From positions 1-33,591 of the forward strand of contig CAZYXZ010000032.1 in NCBI GenBank assembly GCA_964651395.1: a DNA stretch of 33,591 nt, read 5' to 3'. Each line of letters starts with the position of its first letter. Within the stretch, counting starts at the first letter, position 1. The DNA is from CAZYXZ01 sp964651395 (GTDB taxonomy: Bacteria > Actinomycetota > Actinomycetes > BP-191). The notes beneath the pieces are model-generated. The model saw nothing but the letters and a program-made list of their open reading frames with translations, was not told where the DNA came from and searched no databases. Positions 22,593 to 32,600 of the stretch are shown here, piece by piece. The translations under genes were made by a program, and so were the position numbers.

Positions 22593-23582
22593 GTGGCGCG
22601 CCGTACCACCCGCTCGAGCACACCGGGCCGCATCGACCTCGACGCTCTCGCCGGCGCCGTCCAGCGCATCCAGGACAACATCGAGCTCGTCATCGAGGGC
22701 AAGTCCGATGTCATCCGCCTGTCCCTCGTCGTCCTGATGGCCGAGGGGCACCTGCTGATCGAGGACGTGCCCGGCGTCGGCAAGACGATGCTCGCGAAGG
22801 CTCTCGCCCGCTCCATCGACTGCTCGGTACGCCGGATCCAGTTCACGCCGGACCTGCTGCCCAGCGACGTGACCGGCGTCAGCATCTTCAACCAGGAGCT
22901 GCAGGACTTCGAGTTCAAGCCGGGTGCCATCTTCGCCAACATCGTCGTCGGCGACGAGGTGAACCGCGCCTCCCCCAAGACGCAGTCGGCGATGCTCGAG
23001 TGCATGGAAGAGCACCAGGTCACCGTCGACGGCGTGACCTACGAGCTCGGCTCGCCGTTCATGGTCATCGCGACGCAGAACCCGATCGAGCACGAGGGCA
23101 CCTACCCGCTGCCGGAGGCACAGCGGGACCGGTTCACCGCCCGGCTGTCGATGGGCTACCCGGCGGTCGCCGCGGAGATCGCGATGCTCGACTCGCACGG
23201 CTTCGGCTCGCCGCTCGAGGAGCTGGGCCCGGTGGCCGACGCCTCGATCGTCACCGCGATGGTGCAGGCGGTGCGCACCGTGCACGTCGCGGACTCGGTC
23301 AAACGCTACGTCGTCGACATCGCCACGGCCACACGGTCGCACCCGGACCTGCGACTCGGCGCGTCACCGCGGGCGACGCTGCACCTGCTGCGTGCCGCGC
23401 GCGCGTACGCCGCGACCGAGGCGCGTGACTACGTGCTGCCGGACGACATCCAGGCGCTTGCCGAACCGGTGCTGGCCCACCGGCTGCTGCCCACCGCGGA
23501 CGCGCAGATCGCGCGCCGCGACCCCGAGCTGGTGATCGCGGAGATCATCGACCGCGTGCCGGTCCCGGCGCCGGGCCGCTAG
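22593..23582 (+). CDS. MoxR family AAA+ ATPase
   Basis: Chaperone-like AAA+ ATPase of the MoxR group, typically working with a DUF58 protein and a membrane partner to assemble or activate cell-surface or enzyme complexes. Walker A is EDVPGVGKTMLAKAL (Gly61-Val-Gly-Lys-Thr65), Walker B is VVGDEVNRA (Asp120-Glu121), then MEEHQVTVDG, the sensor-1 region VIATQNPIEHEGTYPLPEAQ, and the C-terminal lid with LGASPRATLHLLRAARA. It has 329 residues. The GTG is preceded by GAGGAG. First gene of a three-gene operon; the duf58 gene starts 10 bases after its stop. Confidence 0.95.
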   Translation: MARRTTRSSTPGRIDLDALAGAVQRIQDNIELVIEGKSDVIRLSLVVLMAEGHLLIEDVPGVGKTMLAKALARSIDCSVRRIQFTPDLLPSDVTGVSIFNQELQDFEFKPGAIFANIVVGDEVNRASPKTQSAMLECMEEHQVTVDGVTYELGSPFMVIATQNPIEHEGTYPLPEAQRDRFTARLSMGYPAVAAEIAMLDSHGFGSPLEELGPVADASIVTAMVQAVRTVHVADSVKRYVVDIATATRSHPDLRLGASPRATLHLLRAARAYAATEARDYVLPDDIQALAEPVLAHRLLPTADAQIARRDPELVIAEIIDRVPVPAPGR

Positions 23583-23592
23583 GCGACGACTC

Positions 23593-24852
23593 ATGGACGC
23601 GCTGCGCGGGCTGACCACCCGCGGCCGCGCGTTCGTGTCCGCCGGGGTCGCCTGCGCGGCGTCCGCCGGCCTGGTCGGCCAGCACAGCATCTTCCGGCTC
23701 GGCGCGTTCCTGCTGGCGCTGCCGATCCTCGCGGCCATCAGCGTGAGCCGCACCCGCTACCGGCTGACCTGCACGCGCACCCTCGTGCCGAGCCGGGTGC
23801 CGGTCGGCCATCCGACGCAGGTGCACCTGCGTCTGGACAACGTCTCGCGGCTGCCGACGTCGGTGCTCTTCGTCGAAGACACCCTGAGCTACACGCTCGG
23901 TCCGCGTGCACGCTTCATCCTCGACCGCGTGCGTGCCGGCGAGAGCCGCGAGATCTCCTACGCCGTGCGTGCCGACACGCGCGGCCGCTACGCCATCGGA
24001 CCGCTGTCGCTGCGACTCACGGACCCGTTCGGCCTGTGCGAGCTCACGCGCAGCTTCACCAGCGTCGACGAGCTGGTCGTCACACCGGTCGTCACGCCCC
24101 TGCCGTCGATCGGGCTCGGCGGCGAGTGGGCAGGCGGCGGCGAGACCCAGGCGCGCCAGGTCGCGAGCGCGGGTGAGGACGACGCCTCGACCCGCGAGTA
24201 CCGGTTCGGCGACGACCTGCGCAAGGTGCACTGGAAGTCGACCGCGCGCACGGGCGAGCTCATGGTCCGTCGCGAGGAGCAACCGTGGCAGAGCCGGGCC
24301 ACGGTCTTCCTCGACACCCGGCTGGCCGGGCACCAGGGCGACGGGCCGAGCTCGTCGTTCGAGTGGGTGGTCGCCGCCGCCGCGAGCGCCGGCGTGCACC
24401 TGAGCCGCGGCGGTTACACGCTGCGCTACGTCACGACGTCAGGGACCGACCTGCAGACCGAGCGCGCGGGCGGCGTGGAGCACGTGCTGCTCGACCAGCT
24501 CGCCGTCGTGGAGATGTCCGCGACCGGAACGCTGGAACAGGCGGCGCTGCGGCTGCACCGCGGCAGCGAGGGTCTGATCGTCGCGCTGCTCGGTGCGATG
24601 CGTCCGGAGGACGCCCTCGCCATCGGCCGGCTGCGCCAGGCCGCCTCAGCCGGCATCGCGATCCTCGTCGACACCGCCACGTGGACCGCGCTCTCACCTC
24701 GGGCGCGGGCCGAGAGCGAGGCGGCGCTCGACTCGAGCGCCGCCCTGCTGGCCCAGGCCGGCTGGCGCGTGCTGATCGCGCGCCACGGACAGACGCTGCC
24801 GTCGCTATGGCCGCAGGCGGCCAGCCGCCGCGGCCTCGGTGTCCTGCGATGA
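23593..24852 (+). CDS. DUF58 domain-containing membrane protein
   Basis: Partner of MoxR ATPases. Two hydrophobic segments near the N-terminus (about 12-28 and 33-50) anchor it, followed by a beta-rich part and the DUF58 core at 201-229 (REYRFGDDLRKVHWKSTART, then GELMVRREE). The C-terminal part has a von Willebrand-A-like look (TVFLDTRL, then ILVDTATWTAL). It has 419 residues. It starts 10 bases after moxR; its TGA is involved in a chain of overlaps with the next gene. The function is inferred from family context. Confidence 0.92.
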   Translation: MDALRGLTTRGRAFVSAGVACAASAGLVGQHSIFRLGAFLLALPILAAISVSRTRYRLTCTRTLVPSRVPVGHPTQVHLRLDNVSRLPTSVLFVEDTLSYTLGPRARFILDRVRAGESREISYAVRADTRGRYAIGPLSLRLTDPFGLCELTRSFTSVDELVVTPVVTPLPSIGLGGEWAGGGETQARQVASAGEDDASTREYRFGDDLRKVHWKSTARTGELMVRREEQPWQSRATVFLDTRLAGHQGDGPSSSFEWVVAAAASAGVHLSRGGYTLRYVTTSGTDLQTERAGGVEHVLLDQLAVVEMSATGTLEQAALRLHRGSEGLIVALLGAMRPEDALAIGRLRQAASAGIAILVDTATWTALSPRARAESEAALDSSAALLAQAGWRVLIARHGQTLPSLWPQAASRRGLGVLR

Positions 24853-24869
24853 ACAGCGTGCTGGGATGA
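24849..24869 (+). other. Six-codon relay frame between duf58 and the transglutaminase gene
   Basis: ATG AAC AGC GTG CTG GGA TGA. Its ATG overlaps the duf58 stop (ATGA, 24849-24852) and its TGA overlaps the next ATG (ATGA, 24866-24869). It could pass ribosomes from one gene to the next. Such short frames are easy to find, so this is only a proposal. Confidence 0.35.
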
Positions 24870-27211
24870 GGCGTCCGGGAACCGACTCGTCGGTGCGGCT
24901 GATGCTGGCCGGCACGCTGGCGACGCTGGGCGCGACCGCCGGTCTCTCCCATGCCTTCGTCACGGTCGGGTGGGTGCCGCGCGTCGCGTTCGCCGTCGTG
25001 GTCGCCTTCGGCGCCGGCTGGCTGGGCCGGCGACTGGGCCTGCCCGGCGCCGCGGCGTTCCTCGGCTCGCTGTTCGTGCTGTTCCTCTTCACCTCCGCGG
25101 TGTTCTTCCCGGGTACGACGGTGCTCGGGCTGCCCACGGCGGAGACGTTCCGCACGCTGGGCGACACGTTCGGCCAGGCCGGTACGCAGATCCGCGAGGA
25201 GGTCGCGCCGGTCGAGGTCACCCGCCCGCTGATGGTGCTGGCCTGCGCAGGTGCTTACCTCGTCGCGGTGCTGGTCGACGTCATGGTCTTCCGCTGGCGA
25301 CGCCCCGCGGCCGCCGGCCTGCCGCTGCTCGCGCTCTACGTCGTCCCGAGCTCGCTGGCCAAGGAGGGCGGCGAGTGGCTGCCGTTCGCGATCGCCGGCG
25401 CGGGCTACCTCGCGCTGCTGATCGCCGAGGGTCATGACCGGACACGCCGCTGGGGCCGGCGGCTGGTCGGCGCCGGACCGCACCCCGAGATCGTGAACCT
25501 CGCGTCGATGAGCCGCACCGGCGCGTGGCTCGGCGCCGGCGCCGTGGGCCTGGCCATCCTCGTGCCGCTGTTCGTGCCGGACCCCGGCGCCGGCGTTCTG
25601 GGCAGCGGCGGCCCGGGCTTCGGCAACGGGCCCAGCTCGGTCAGCGTCGTGAACCCGATCGTCAACCTCCGTCCGCAGCTGCGCAGCCCGGACAACACCG
25701 AGCTGCTGGTCGTCCGCACCGAGACCGACCGGCCGCCGTACCTGCGGCTCACGTCGCTGGACGCGTTCGACGGCACGAACTGGACGCAGTCGGCCCTCAA
25801 CGCGCCGGCGCGGCAGCGCGTGGCGAAGAAGACGTTGCCCGACCCGCCGGGGCTGGAGGGCGCGCCCGCGGACCGTGTCGCGCTCAACGTCGAGGTACGC
25901 AACCTCGACGTGCGCTGGCTGCCGGCGCCCTACGCGCCGGTCAAGGTCAACGCGAAGGGCGACTGGCGTTACGACGCGGACAGCCGCACCGTGTTCTCGG
26001 CGCGCGCGAAGACGCAGCGGCTGACCTACGACGTGGAGTCGCTGCTCGCTCACCCCGACATGGCCTTCCTCGCCGCGAGCAACCCGGTCGGTGTCCCGGG
26101 CATGCAGCGCTACGTGCAGCTGCCGGCCAGCCGCTCCCAGCTCGCCCAGGCGCTGCTCAACCGGCTGATGGAGGGGGCCGCGTCGCCGTACGAGGTCGTC
26201 CTGCGGATCCAGGACTACCTGCGCGGGCCGGACTTCCGGTACTCGCTCCGGGTGCCGGCCGGCACCAGCGAGAGCGCGCTGGACCGGTTCCTGACCGTGC
26301 GCACGGGCTACTGCGAGCAGTTCGCCGCGACCATGGCCTACCTGGTCCGCCTGGCCGGCATCCCGGCCCGCGTCGCCATCGGCTTCACGCCCGGCACGCT
26401 GGTGGCCGGCGGCACGTGGTCGGTCACGAACAAGGACGCGCACGCGTGGCCCGAGGTCTACTTCCCGGGCGCCGGCTGGCTCCCGTTCGAGCCGACGCCG
26501 CGCCCGGACGGTCTGGACACGCCGGACTACGCCCCGCTCGCGTCGGGCACGACCGGGCCCGGCGAGGTCGCGCCGACCGAGGAGCCGGTGCCCTCCAGCT
26601 CGCCCAGCCCCACGACCACGTCGGCGCCCCAGCGCCCGCTGGACCCGGGCGACCCCACGACCGCGACCAACGCGGAGAGCGGCGGAGGCGGTGGGCGTGG
26701 CCGGCTGGTCGTCCTGGCCACGGCGGCGCTGCTCCTGCTCGCCGGGACCCCGGCCACAGCGCGCCAGCTCATCCGGCGCCGCCGCCGCGCGCGCGGGTCC
26801 GGCGCCGCGGCTCGCGCGCATGCGGCCTGGCGCAACTTGGCCGACGACGCCGAGGACCTCGGGTTCCCGATGCGCGCGAGCGACTCGCCCCGCATGGCGG
26901 CCCGCCGGCTGCGGCAGGCCGCGCATCTCGCGGAACCCGGCGCGGTCGCGGTCGACCGGCTCGCGATGGCCGAGGAGCGGGCGCGGTACTCACCGACGAC
27001 GCCGGACGTCTCGACGCTCGACCGCGAGCAGCGGACCGCGCGCCGGGCGCTGCTGCACACGCGGGGCCGGCGACGGCGGCTCCGGGCGCGGCTGCTGCCA
27101 CCGTCGGTCCTGCGCCGGACGCGGGCGGCGATCCGTCGGCGCGCCGGCGGGGTGCTGGACTGGGCCGAGGACGTCCGGCGGGCGTTGCGCAGGCGGGCAG
27201 CCCGGAGCTAG
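24866..27211 (+). CDS. Transglutaminase-like membrane protein with DUF4129 tail
   Basis: Third gene of the moxR-duf58 operon. This 781-aa protein has about six hydrophobic segments in the N-terminal quarter, an extracytoplasmic part with a transglutaminase core, a further membrane segment (about 618-640), and a cytoplasmic DUF4129-like end (AAWRNLADDAEDLGFPMRAS, ERARYSP) with a basic tail. The catalytic Cys483 is in TGYCEQF and His526 in KDAHAWPEVYF. A Thr/Ser/Pro-rich stretch joins the enzyme domain to the membrane segment. The ATG at 24866 is preferred because it follows the duf58 stop and its product begins MRRPGTDSSVRLM; a GTG at 24839 would overlap duf58. The family is known next to moxR; its substrate is not known. 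Confidence 0.92.
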   Translation: MRRPGTDSSVRLMLAGTLATLGATAGLSHAFVTVGWVPRVAFAVVVAFGAGWLGRRLGLPGAAAFLGSLFVLFLFTSAVFFPGTTVLGLPTAETFRTLGDTFGQAGTQIREEVAPVEVTRPLMVLACAGAYLVAVLVDVMVFRWRRPAAAGLPLLALYVVPSSLAKEGGEWLPFAIAGAGYLALLIAEGHDRTRRWGRRLVGAGPHPEIVNLASMSRTGAWLGAGAVGLAILVPLFVPDPGAGVLGSGGPGFGNGPSSVSVVNPIVNLRPQLRSPDNTELLVVRTETDRPPYLRLTSLDAFDGTNWTQSALNAPARQRVAKKTLPDPPGLEGAPADRVALNVEVRNLDVRWLPAPYAPVKVNAKGDWRYDADSRTVFSARAKTQRLTYDVESLLAHPDMAFLAASNPVGVPGMQRYVQLPASRSQLAQALLNRLMEGAASPYEVVLRIQDYLRGPDFRYSLRVPAGTSESALDRFLTVRTGYCEQFAATMAYLVRLAGIPARVAIGFTPGTLVAGGTWSVTNKDAHAWPEVYFPGAGWLPFEPTPRPDGLDTPDYAPLASGTTGPGEVAPTEEPVPSSSPSPTTTSAPQRPLDPGDPTTATNAESGGGGGRGRLVVLATAALLLLAGTPATARQLIRRRRRARGSGAAARAHAAWRNLADDAEDLGFPMRASDSPRMAARRLRQAAHLAEPGAVAVDRLAMAEERARYSPTTPDVSTLDREQRTARRALLHTRGRRRRLRARLLPPSVLRRTRAAIRRRAGGVLDWAEDVRRALRRRAARS

Positions 27212-27236
27212 CCGGCCTCAGGGGGCTGGGGCGGGC

Positions 27237-27629
27237 TCAGCGGTCGCGGTCGTCCCAGCGGTTCTTCCAGCGCTCCTCGATGCGCTCGAGCAGCGAGCCA
27301 CGGCGCTTCCCGCGGCCGGAGCGCTGGCGCTCGGGCCCGGGCTGCTCCGGCCGCCGCGCGCCGATCCGCTGCGTGCTGCGCGCCATGACCAGACCGGCCG
27401 CGAGCATCACCAGGAAGCCGAGGACGCCGACCAGGGGCTGCGGCAGGATCACGCCGGTCAGCAGGATGAGCAGCCCCACCAGGAGCAGCACCGCGCAGTT
27501 GCGGATCCGGCGGACCAGATGCGTCTTCAGGTCGCGCGAGCGCACGCGGTCGGCCCACTTGGGGTCGTCCGCGTAGAGCGCGCGCTCGATCTGGTCGAGC
27601 AGGCGCTGCTCGTGCTCCGAGAGCGGCAC
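27237..27629 (-). CDS. DUF3040 domain-containing membrane protein
   Basis: Small actinobacterial protein of 130 aa. It begins MPLSEHEQRLLDQIERALYA, the hallmark start of the family, followed by two membrane segments (about 44-62 and 65-83) and a basic tail (about 84-130). The GTG start is preceded by GGAGGAG 3 bases upstream. It lies convergent to the transglutaminase gene with a 25-base gap. Its function is not known. Confidence 0.9.
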   Translation of the reverse strand: MPLSEHEQRLLDQIERALYADDPKWADRVRSRDLKTHLVRRIRNCAVLLLVGLLILLTGVILPQPLVGVLGFLVMLAAGLVMARSTQRIGARRPEQPGPERQRSGRGKRRGSLLERIEERWKNRWDDRDR

Positions 27630-27686
27630 TCACTCCTCCGCAGGGCAGGTCGGTCGGGTGCGGGATCTGGGCCCAGGATACGTTCG

Positions 27687-27701
27687 CCCCCTGGACGGGG
27701 G
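27687..27701 (-). terminator. Possible weak terminator after dinB
   Basis: CCCCC at 27687-27691 and GGGGG at 27697-27701 around five bases, 8 bases after the dinB stop, with no U-tract. A CTGGGCCCAG palindrome (27667-27676) follows. Evidence is slight. Confidence 0.3.
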
Positions 27702-27709
27702 AAGCCACT

Positions 27710-28963
27710 TCACTGTTTCTCGCTCCGCAGGCGGTCCGCGTCGGCCGGTTCCACCAGCGCCGCCGGACGCACGGCCCCGGCACCGAAGCGCCGCGCAGCA
27801 CGGTCGACCGCCTGCTCCGCCTCGCGCCAGCCGACGTCGGGTGCGCCGAGCTCCAGCTGCCGCGCGGCCTCCTCCGCCGGGATCAGCCCCTCCAGACGTA
27901 CGCCGACCAGGCGGATCCGTGCGCGGTCGAGCCCGAGGGCGTCGTAGAGCGCCTTCGCGGTCGCGTAGATCTCCTGCCCGACGTCGGTCGGCGTGGTGAT
28001 CGTGCGGGAGCGGGAGAGCGTCGTGAAGTCGGCGAAGCGCACCTTGATGGCGACGGTGCGCCCGACGTAGCCCGCCGCGCGTACCCGGCTCGCGGTGCGC
28101 TCCGACAGCCGCAGCAGCTCCCGGTGGATCTTCGCGGGGTCGTCCACGTCGCGCCCGAAGGTCTCCTCCGCGCCGATGCTGCGGTCCGGCTCGTGCGGCA
28201 CCACCGTGCGCTCGTCGCGCCCCCACGCCAGCGCGTGCAGGTGGCCGCCGCTCGCCTCGCCGAGGGCACGTCGCAGGGTGGCCTCCGGTGTCGACGCGAT
28301 GTCGCCGACGGTCCTCAGACCGAGGCGGAGCAGCGCCTCCTCGGTCTTCTCCCCCACTCCCCACAGCGCGGCGACCGGCAGTGGGTGGAGGAAGTCGACC
28401 ACCCGGTCGCGCGGCACGACGAGCAGGCCGTCGGGCTTGCAGCGCGCCGACGCCAGCTTGGCGACGAACTTGCTCGACGCCACGCCCACCGAGCAGGTCA
28501 GCTGCTGCTCGTCGTACACGCGGGCCTTGATCCAGGCGCCGATCTCCGCGGGCCGGCCGAGCCGGCGCACCGCGCCGGACACGTCGAGGAACGCCTCGTC
28601 GAGCGAGATCGGCTCGACCAGCGGGGTGACCGCCTTGAACACCGCCATGACGCCCGCGCTCGCCGCGGTGTACGCCGCGAAGTCGGGCGGGATGACGACC
28701 GCCTGCGGGCACAGCCGCCGCGCTCGGGTCATCGGCATCGCGCTGTGCACGCCGAACTCGCGCGCCGGATAGCTCGCGGCGGTGACCACCCCACGCGAGC
28801 CGCCGCCGCCGACGATGACCGGCTTGTCCTTGAGCTCGGGACGCTTGCGGATCTCGACGCTCGCGTAGAAGGCGTCCATGTCGACGTGCAGGATCGGGCA
28901 GCCGGTGTCGTCGGCGGGCGCGCCCGGCTGCGGCCCCTCGGGAGCGACGCGGCCGCGGCTCAT
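27710..28963 (-). CDS. dinB: DNA polymerase IV (DinB), Y-family
   Basis: Translesion DNA polymerase. The catalytic carboxylates are Asp28 in HVDMDAFYASVE and Asp122-Glu123 in SLDEAFLDVSG. Other motifs: PVIVGGGGSRGVVTAASYPA, CSVGVASSKFVAKLAS, the thumb region LWGVGEKTEEALLRLGLRT and the little-finger part with GAEETFGRDVDD. The length of 417 aa is normal. The C-terminal site where actinobacterial DinB often has a QL-x-LF clamp-binding peptide reads RQLELGAPD here. The ATG lies 6 bases after the methyltransferase stop, in the operon that starts with the dnaE2-type polymerase. Confidence 0.95.
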   Translation of the reverse strand: MSRGRVAPEGPQPGAPADDTGCPILHVDMDAFYASVEIRKRPELKDKPVIVGGGGSRGVVTAASYPAREFGVHSAMPMTRARRLCPQAVVIPPDFAAYTAASAGVMAVFKAVTPLVEPISLDEAFLDVSGAVRRLGRPAEIGAWIKARVYDEQQLTCSVGVASSKFVAKLASARCKPDGLLVVPRDRVVDFLHPLPVAALWGVGEKTEEALLRLGLRTVGDIASTPEATLRRALGEASGGHLHALAWGRDERTVVPHEPDRSIGAEETFGRDVDDPAKIHRELLRLSERTASRVRAAGYVGRTVAIKVRFADFTTLSRSRTITTPTDVGQEIYATAKALYDALGLDRARIRLVGVRLEGLIPAEEAARQLELGAPDVGWREAEQAVDRAARRFGAGAVRPAALVEPADADRLRSEKQ

Positions 28964-28969
28964 GACCGG

Positions 28970-29662
28970 CTACTTGCGGGCGAGGACGTGCAGCTGGCCG
29001 GCGACGCCGAGGAACGCCGGGTCGTCGGCCGCGGCCAGCTCGAGGTCGGCCAGTGCCTGTGCCGCCTCCGGGTCGGGGTCGTCGCCCGGCGCCTCGGCGA
29101 AGACGCGGACGCCGCGCACGGTCTCGACCTGCAGCCCCGCACCGGCGCACAGCGCGCGCACGTCGTCGGCCGTGAACCGTCGCGGGGAGGAGTCCCGGCC
29201 GGTGAGCACGGCCAGCGCGTCCGCATAGCGTCCGGCGACGGCATGGCCGAACGCGGCGCCACCCCGCCCGGGCACCAGGACGCTGAGCAAGCCGCCGGGG
29301 CGCAGCACGGCGGCGAGCTGGGCCACTCCGGCCGCAGGGTCGTCGACGTGCTCGAGGACGTTGTGGCAGAGGACCACGTCCGCGCCGTCGGGCACGAGGC
29401 CGGACAGCGCGTCGAGATCGCCCTGCAGCCCGCGCAGCAGGTCGCCGACGCCGGCCTGCGCAGCCCGGCGTTCGAGGGTCGCGAGCGCGTCCGGTGACGG
29501 CTCGACGACCGTGACCCGGTGGCCGTCGGCGGCCAGCGGTACCGCGAACGCGCCGGTGCCGCCGCCGGCGTCGACCACGTCGAGCGGAGCGGCACCGAGC
29601 AGCGCGTCGAGACCGCGCCAGACCACAACCGTACGGGCGTCGCCGGGGCGGGTCGCAGGCAC
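28970..29662 (-). CDS. Class I SAM-dependent methyltransferase
   Basis: Rossmann-fold methyltransferase. Motif I is VVDAGGGTGAFAVPLA (about 29-44), followed by VEPSPDAL, CHNVLEHVDDPAAGVAQLA and LRPGGLLSVLVPG, the normal series for class I enzymes. The substrate is not identifiable. It has 230 residues. The GTG start is 9 bases after the dnaE2 stop, without a clear ribosome-binding site. It sits between two translesion-type polymerases, a position recalled from other actinobacteria, but no link to repair can be shown. Confidence 0.88.
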   Translation of the reverse strand: MPATRPGDARTVVVWRGLDALLGAAPLDVVDAGGGTGAFAVPLAADGHRVTVVEPSPDALATLERRAAQAGVGDLLRGLQGDLDALSGLVPDGADVVLCHNVLEHVDDPAAGVAQLAAVLRPGGLLSVLVPGRGGAAFGHAVAGRYADALAVLTGRDSSPRRFTADDVRALCAGAGLQVETVRGVRVFAEAPGDDPDPEAAQALADLELAAADDPAFLGVAGQLHVLARK

Positions 29663-29671
29663 GAGGCGACT

Positions 29672-32600
29672 CTAGCCACCGCTCGAACCCTGGCTGGAGT
29701 GCCAGAGGCGGCGGGGGGCGGTCTTGGCGTACTCGCCGGGCGGCTGCAGGTCCATGTACGGCGACATCCGGTAGCCGGGGGGGGCGACCATGACCGGCCG
29801 GGTGGACCGGCTCTCCGCCGCCCCCTCGACGCTCGCCTCGGTGAGCAGCAGCGGCGGCGTGTCCATCAGCGCACGCACCGCGTCGAGCCCGCCGGTCGTC
29901 CACGCGCGGTAGAGCATCGGCAGCTCCCATGCGCCGAGGGCGCGGACCGACACCCCGCGCGGGCCGGTGCGCCGGATCACCCCGCGGATGACGAGCAGCC
30001 AGGAGTGGAAGACGGTGCTCGCATAGCCGACCTGCGCGTCCTCGAAGAAGGTCGCGTCGACCGGTCCGGTCGCGTCGTCGAGGGTGACGAAGACGACCCG
30101 CCGGCCGGAGCGGATCGGCGGCGTCTGCGTCGCGACCTTCACGCCGGCGACCAGCACCTCGGCCTGGCTGCGGCAGCGCAGCAGGTCGCGCGAGCGGGTC
30201 AGGCCCGCCGCGGCGAAGAACGGCTCGTAGGCGTGCAGCACGTGCTGGCTCGCGTCGAGGCCGAGCACCTCGAGCTCCGCGCGCACCCGCTCCCCCGGCG
30301 TCATCTCCGGCAGCCCGGTCTCGCGCACCTCGCTCGGGTCGTCGCCGAGGTCGAGTGCGAGCTGCGAGGAGTTGGTGTCGCCCTTCGGGCGGCGGATGCC
30401 GCGGCGTACGCCGCGCGACCAGGTGTCGAGCTCGGCCACCTGCAGCAGCAGGTCGCGCCGCGTCACCCGCCCACGGCGACGTACGGGAGTTGCAGCGCCG
30501 AGGCCGTAGATCGAGTCGAACCCGCCCGCGGTGACCAGCCGCTCCACCACCGGGCGGCTCACTCCGGCACGGTGCCAGAAGTCGGCGAGCGAGCCGAACG
30601 GCCGTCCGGCGACGATGCCCGCGACCTCGGCCTCCGTGATGCCCTTCACGTCGTCGAGCCCCAGTCGTACGCCGTAACGAGAAGCGTCGGGGGCGATCTC
30701 CGGCTCGGGCCGCGCGCCGAGGATGCCAGGCGGCGGCTCGTCGTAGGCCGCCATCCGCTCGATCGTGTACGCCGCGGCGGAGGCGTTGACGTCGAGCGGC
30801 AGGATCGCGATGCCGAACTGCCGCGCGTCGTCGAGGATCAGCCGCTTCGGGTACATGCCGGGGTCGTGGGTGAGGACGCCGGCGAGGAACGCGGCGGTGT
30901 GGTGCGCCTTGAGCCACGCCGACTGGTACGTCGGCAGCGCGAACGCGGCGGCGTGCGCCTTGCAGAAGCCGAACGCCGCGAACTCCTTGAGGATCCGCCA
31001 GATCTTCTGCGTGTCCTCGGTGTCGTAGCCGCGGCGTAGCGCCTCGTTGCAGAACCAGAGCCGGATGCCGTCGATCTCCTCGGGGTCGCCGAGCTTGCGA
31101 CGGATCTCGTCGGCCTCGGCCAGCGAGCAGCCGGTGATGGTCGCGACGATCTCGAGCACCTGCTCGTGGAAGACGACGACACCGTAAGTTTGCTGTAGGC
31201 AATCGGCGAGCGACGGGTGCGGGAAGCGCACCGGGTCCCAGCCCTGCCGCGCGCGGAGGAACGGCGTGACCATGTCGCTCTTCACCGGGCCGGGCCGGAA
31301 CAGCGAGATGTCGATGATCAGGTCGGCGAAGGTCTCCGGCCCGAACTTGCCGATCAGCTCGCGCTGCCCGGGCGACTCGATCTGGAAGCAGCCGAGCGTC
31401 CGCGTCGAGCGCACGAGACGCCAGGTCGCCGGGTCGTCGCGCGGGACCGCGTCGATGTCGACGCGGACGCCGTCGACCCGCTCGATCTCGTCGATCGCGT
31501 GCGCCATCGACGACTGCAGCCGGATGCCGAGCACGTCGAGCTTGAGCAGGCCCAGGTCCTCGACGTCGTCCTTGTCGAACTGGCTCATCGGGTAGCCGAG
31601 GAAGCTCGACTCGACCGGCGTGCGGTCGAGCAGCGTCGCGTCGGAGAGCAGGACGCCGCACGGGTGCAGCGCGAGGTGCCGCGGCAGGCCGTCGAGCTTG
31701 GCCACCAGGTCGAAGAGCAGGCCGAGCCGGCTCGCCTCCAGCCGGCTGGCCCGCAGCTCGGGCAGGTCCTGCAGCGCGGCGTGCACCTGGTTGGCCCGGA
31801 TGTGCGGGAACGACTTGGCGACCATGTCGATCTCCGGCGGCGGCAGGCCGAGCGCCGCCCCGACGTCGCGGATCGCGTGGCGGACCCGGTAGGTGTCGAC
31901 CATCGCGACGCAGGCGACCCGCTCGTCGCCGTACTTCGCGAGGATCGCGTCGTAGACCTCGAGCCGGCGCGCGGACTCCACGTCGACGTCGACGTCGGGC
32001 AGCGCCTTGCGCAGCGGCGAGAGGAAGCGCTCCATGAGCAGCCGGTGCTCGATGGCATCGACGTCGGAGATGCCGAGCAGGTAGTTGACGTAGCTGCCCG
32101 CGCCGGAGCCGCGCGCCGCGCAGCGGATGCCCATCTCCTTGATCAGGTCGACCACGTCGGCGACGGTGAGGAAGTACGTCGGGTAGCCGAGCTGCGCGAT
32201 GACGGCGAGCTCCTCGTCGAGGCGGTCGTGATGGACCTTCGTCGGCGTCACACCGCGGCGATTGAAGCCGGCTATACAGCGTTCCCTTAGGACGGCGTCG
32301 GCGCTCACCTGCGCCGCTGTGCCTATGGCGCCGCCTCCGGCGACGCTGCCGGCGGCGCGGAGCTCGGGGAAGTGCACCTCGCCGAGACCGAGGTCGACCG
32401 CGCACCGGTCGGCCAGCGCGCGGGTGCGCGAGAGGAGGCGCCGCGCCTCGCTCTCGCTGCCGGTCAGCTCGAGCGCGAGGTCGCCCATCTCCTTGCCGGA
32501 CTTGAGGTAGCCCTCGGCGTTCTCGCGGTCGACGTGGCGCGGGTCGAGCGCGACCAGCCGGCGCGAGGCGTCGAGGACGTCGATCACCGGCGCGGCCGAG

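Noticed and set aside
24431..26926. 831-codon minus-strand frame opposite duf58 and the transglutaminase gene
   Set aside because: Shadow frame; no motif, and the plus-strand genes have clear catalytic residues.
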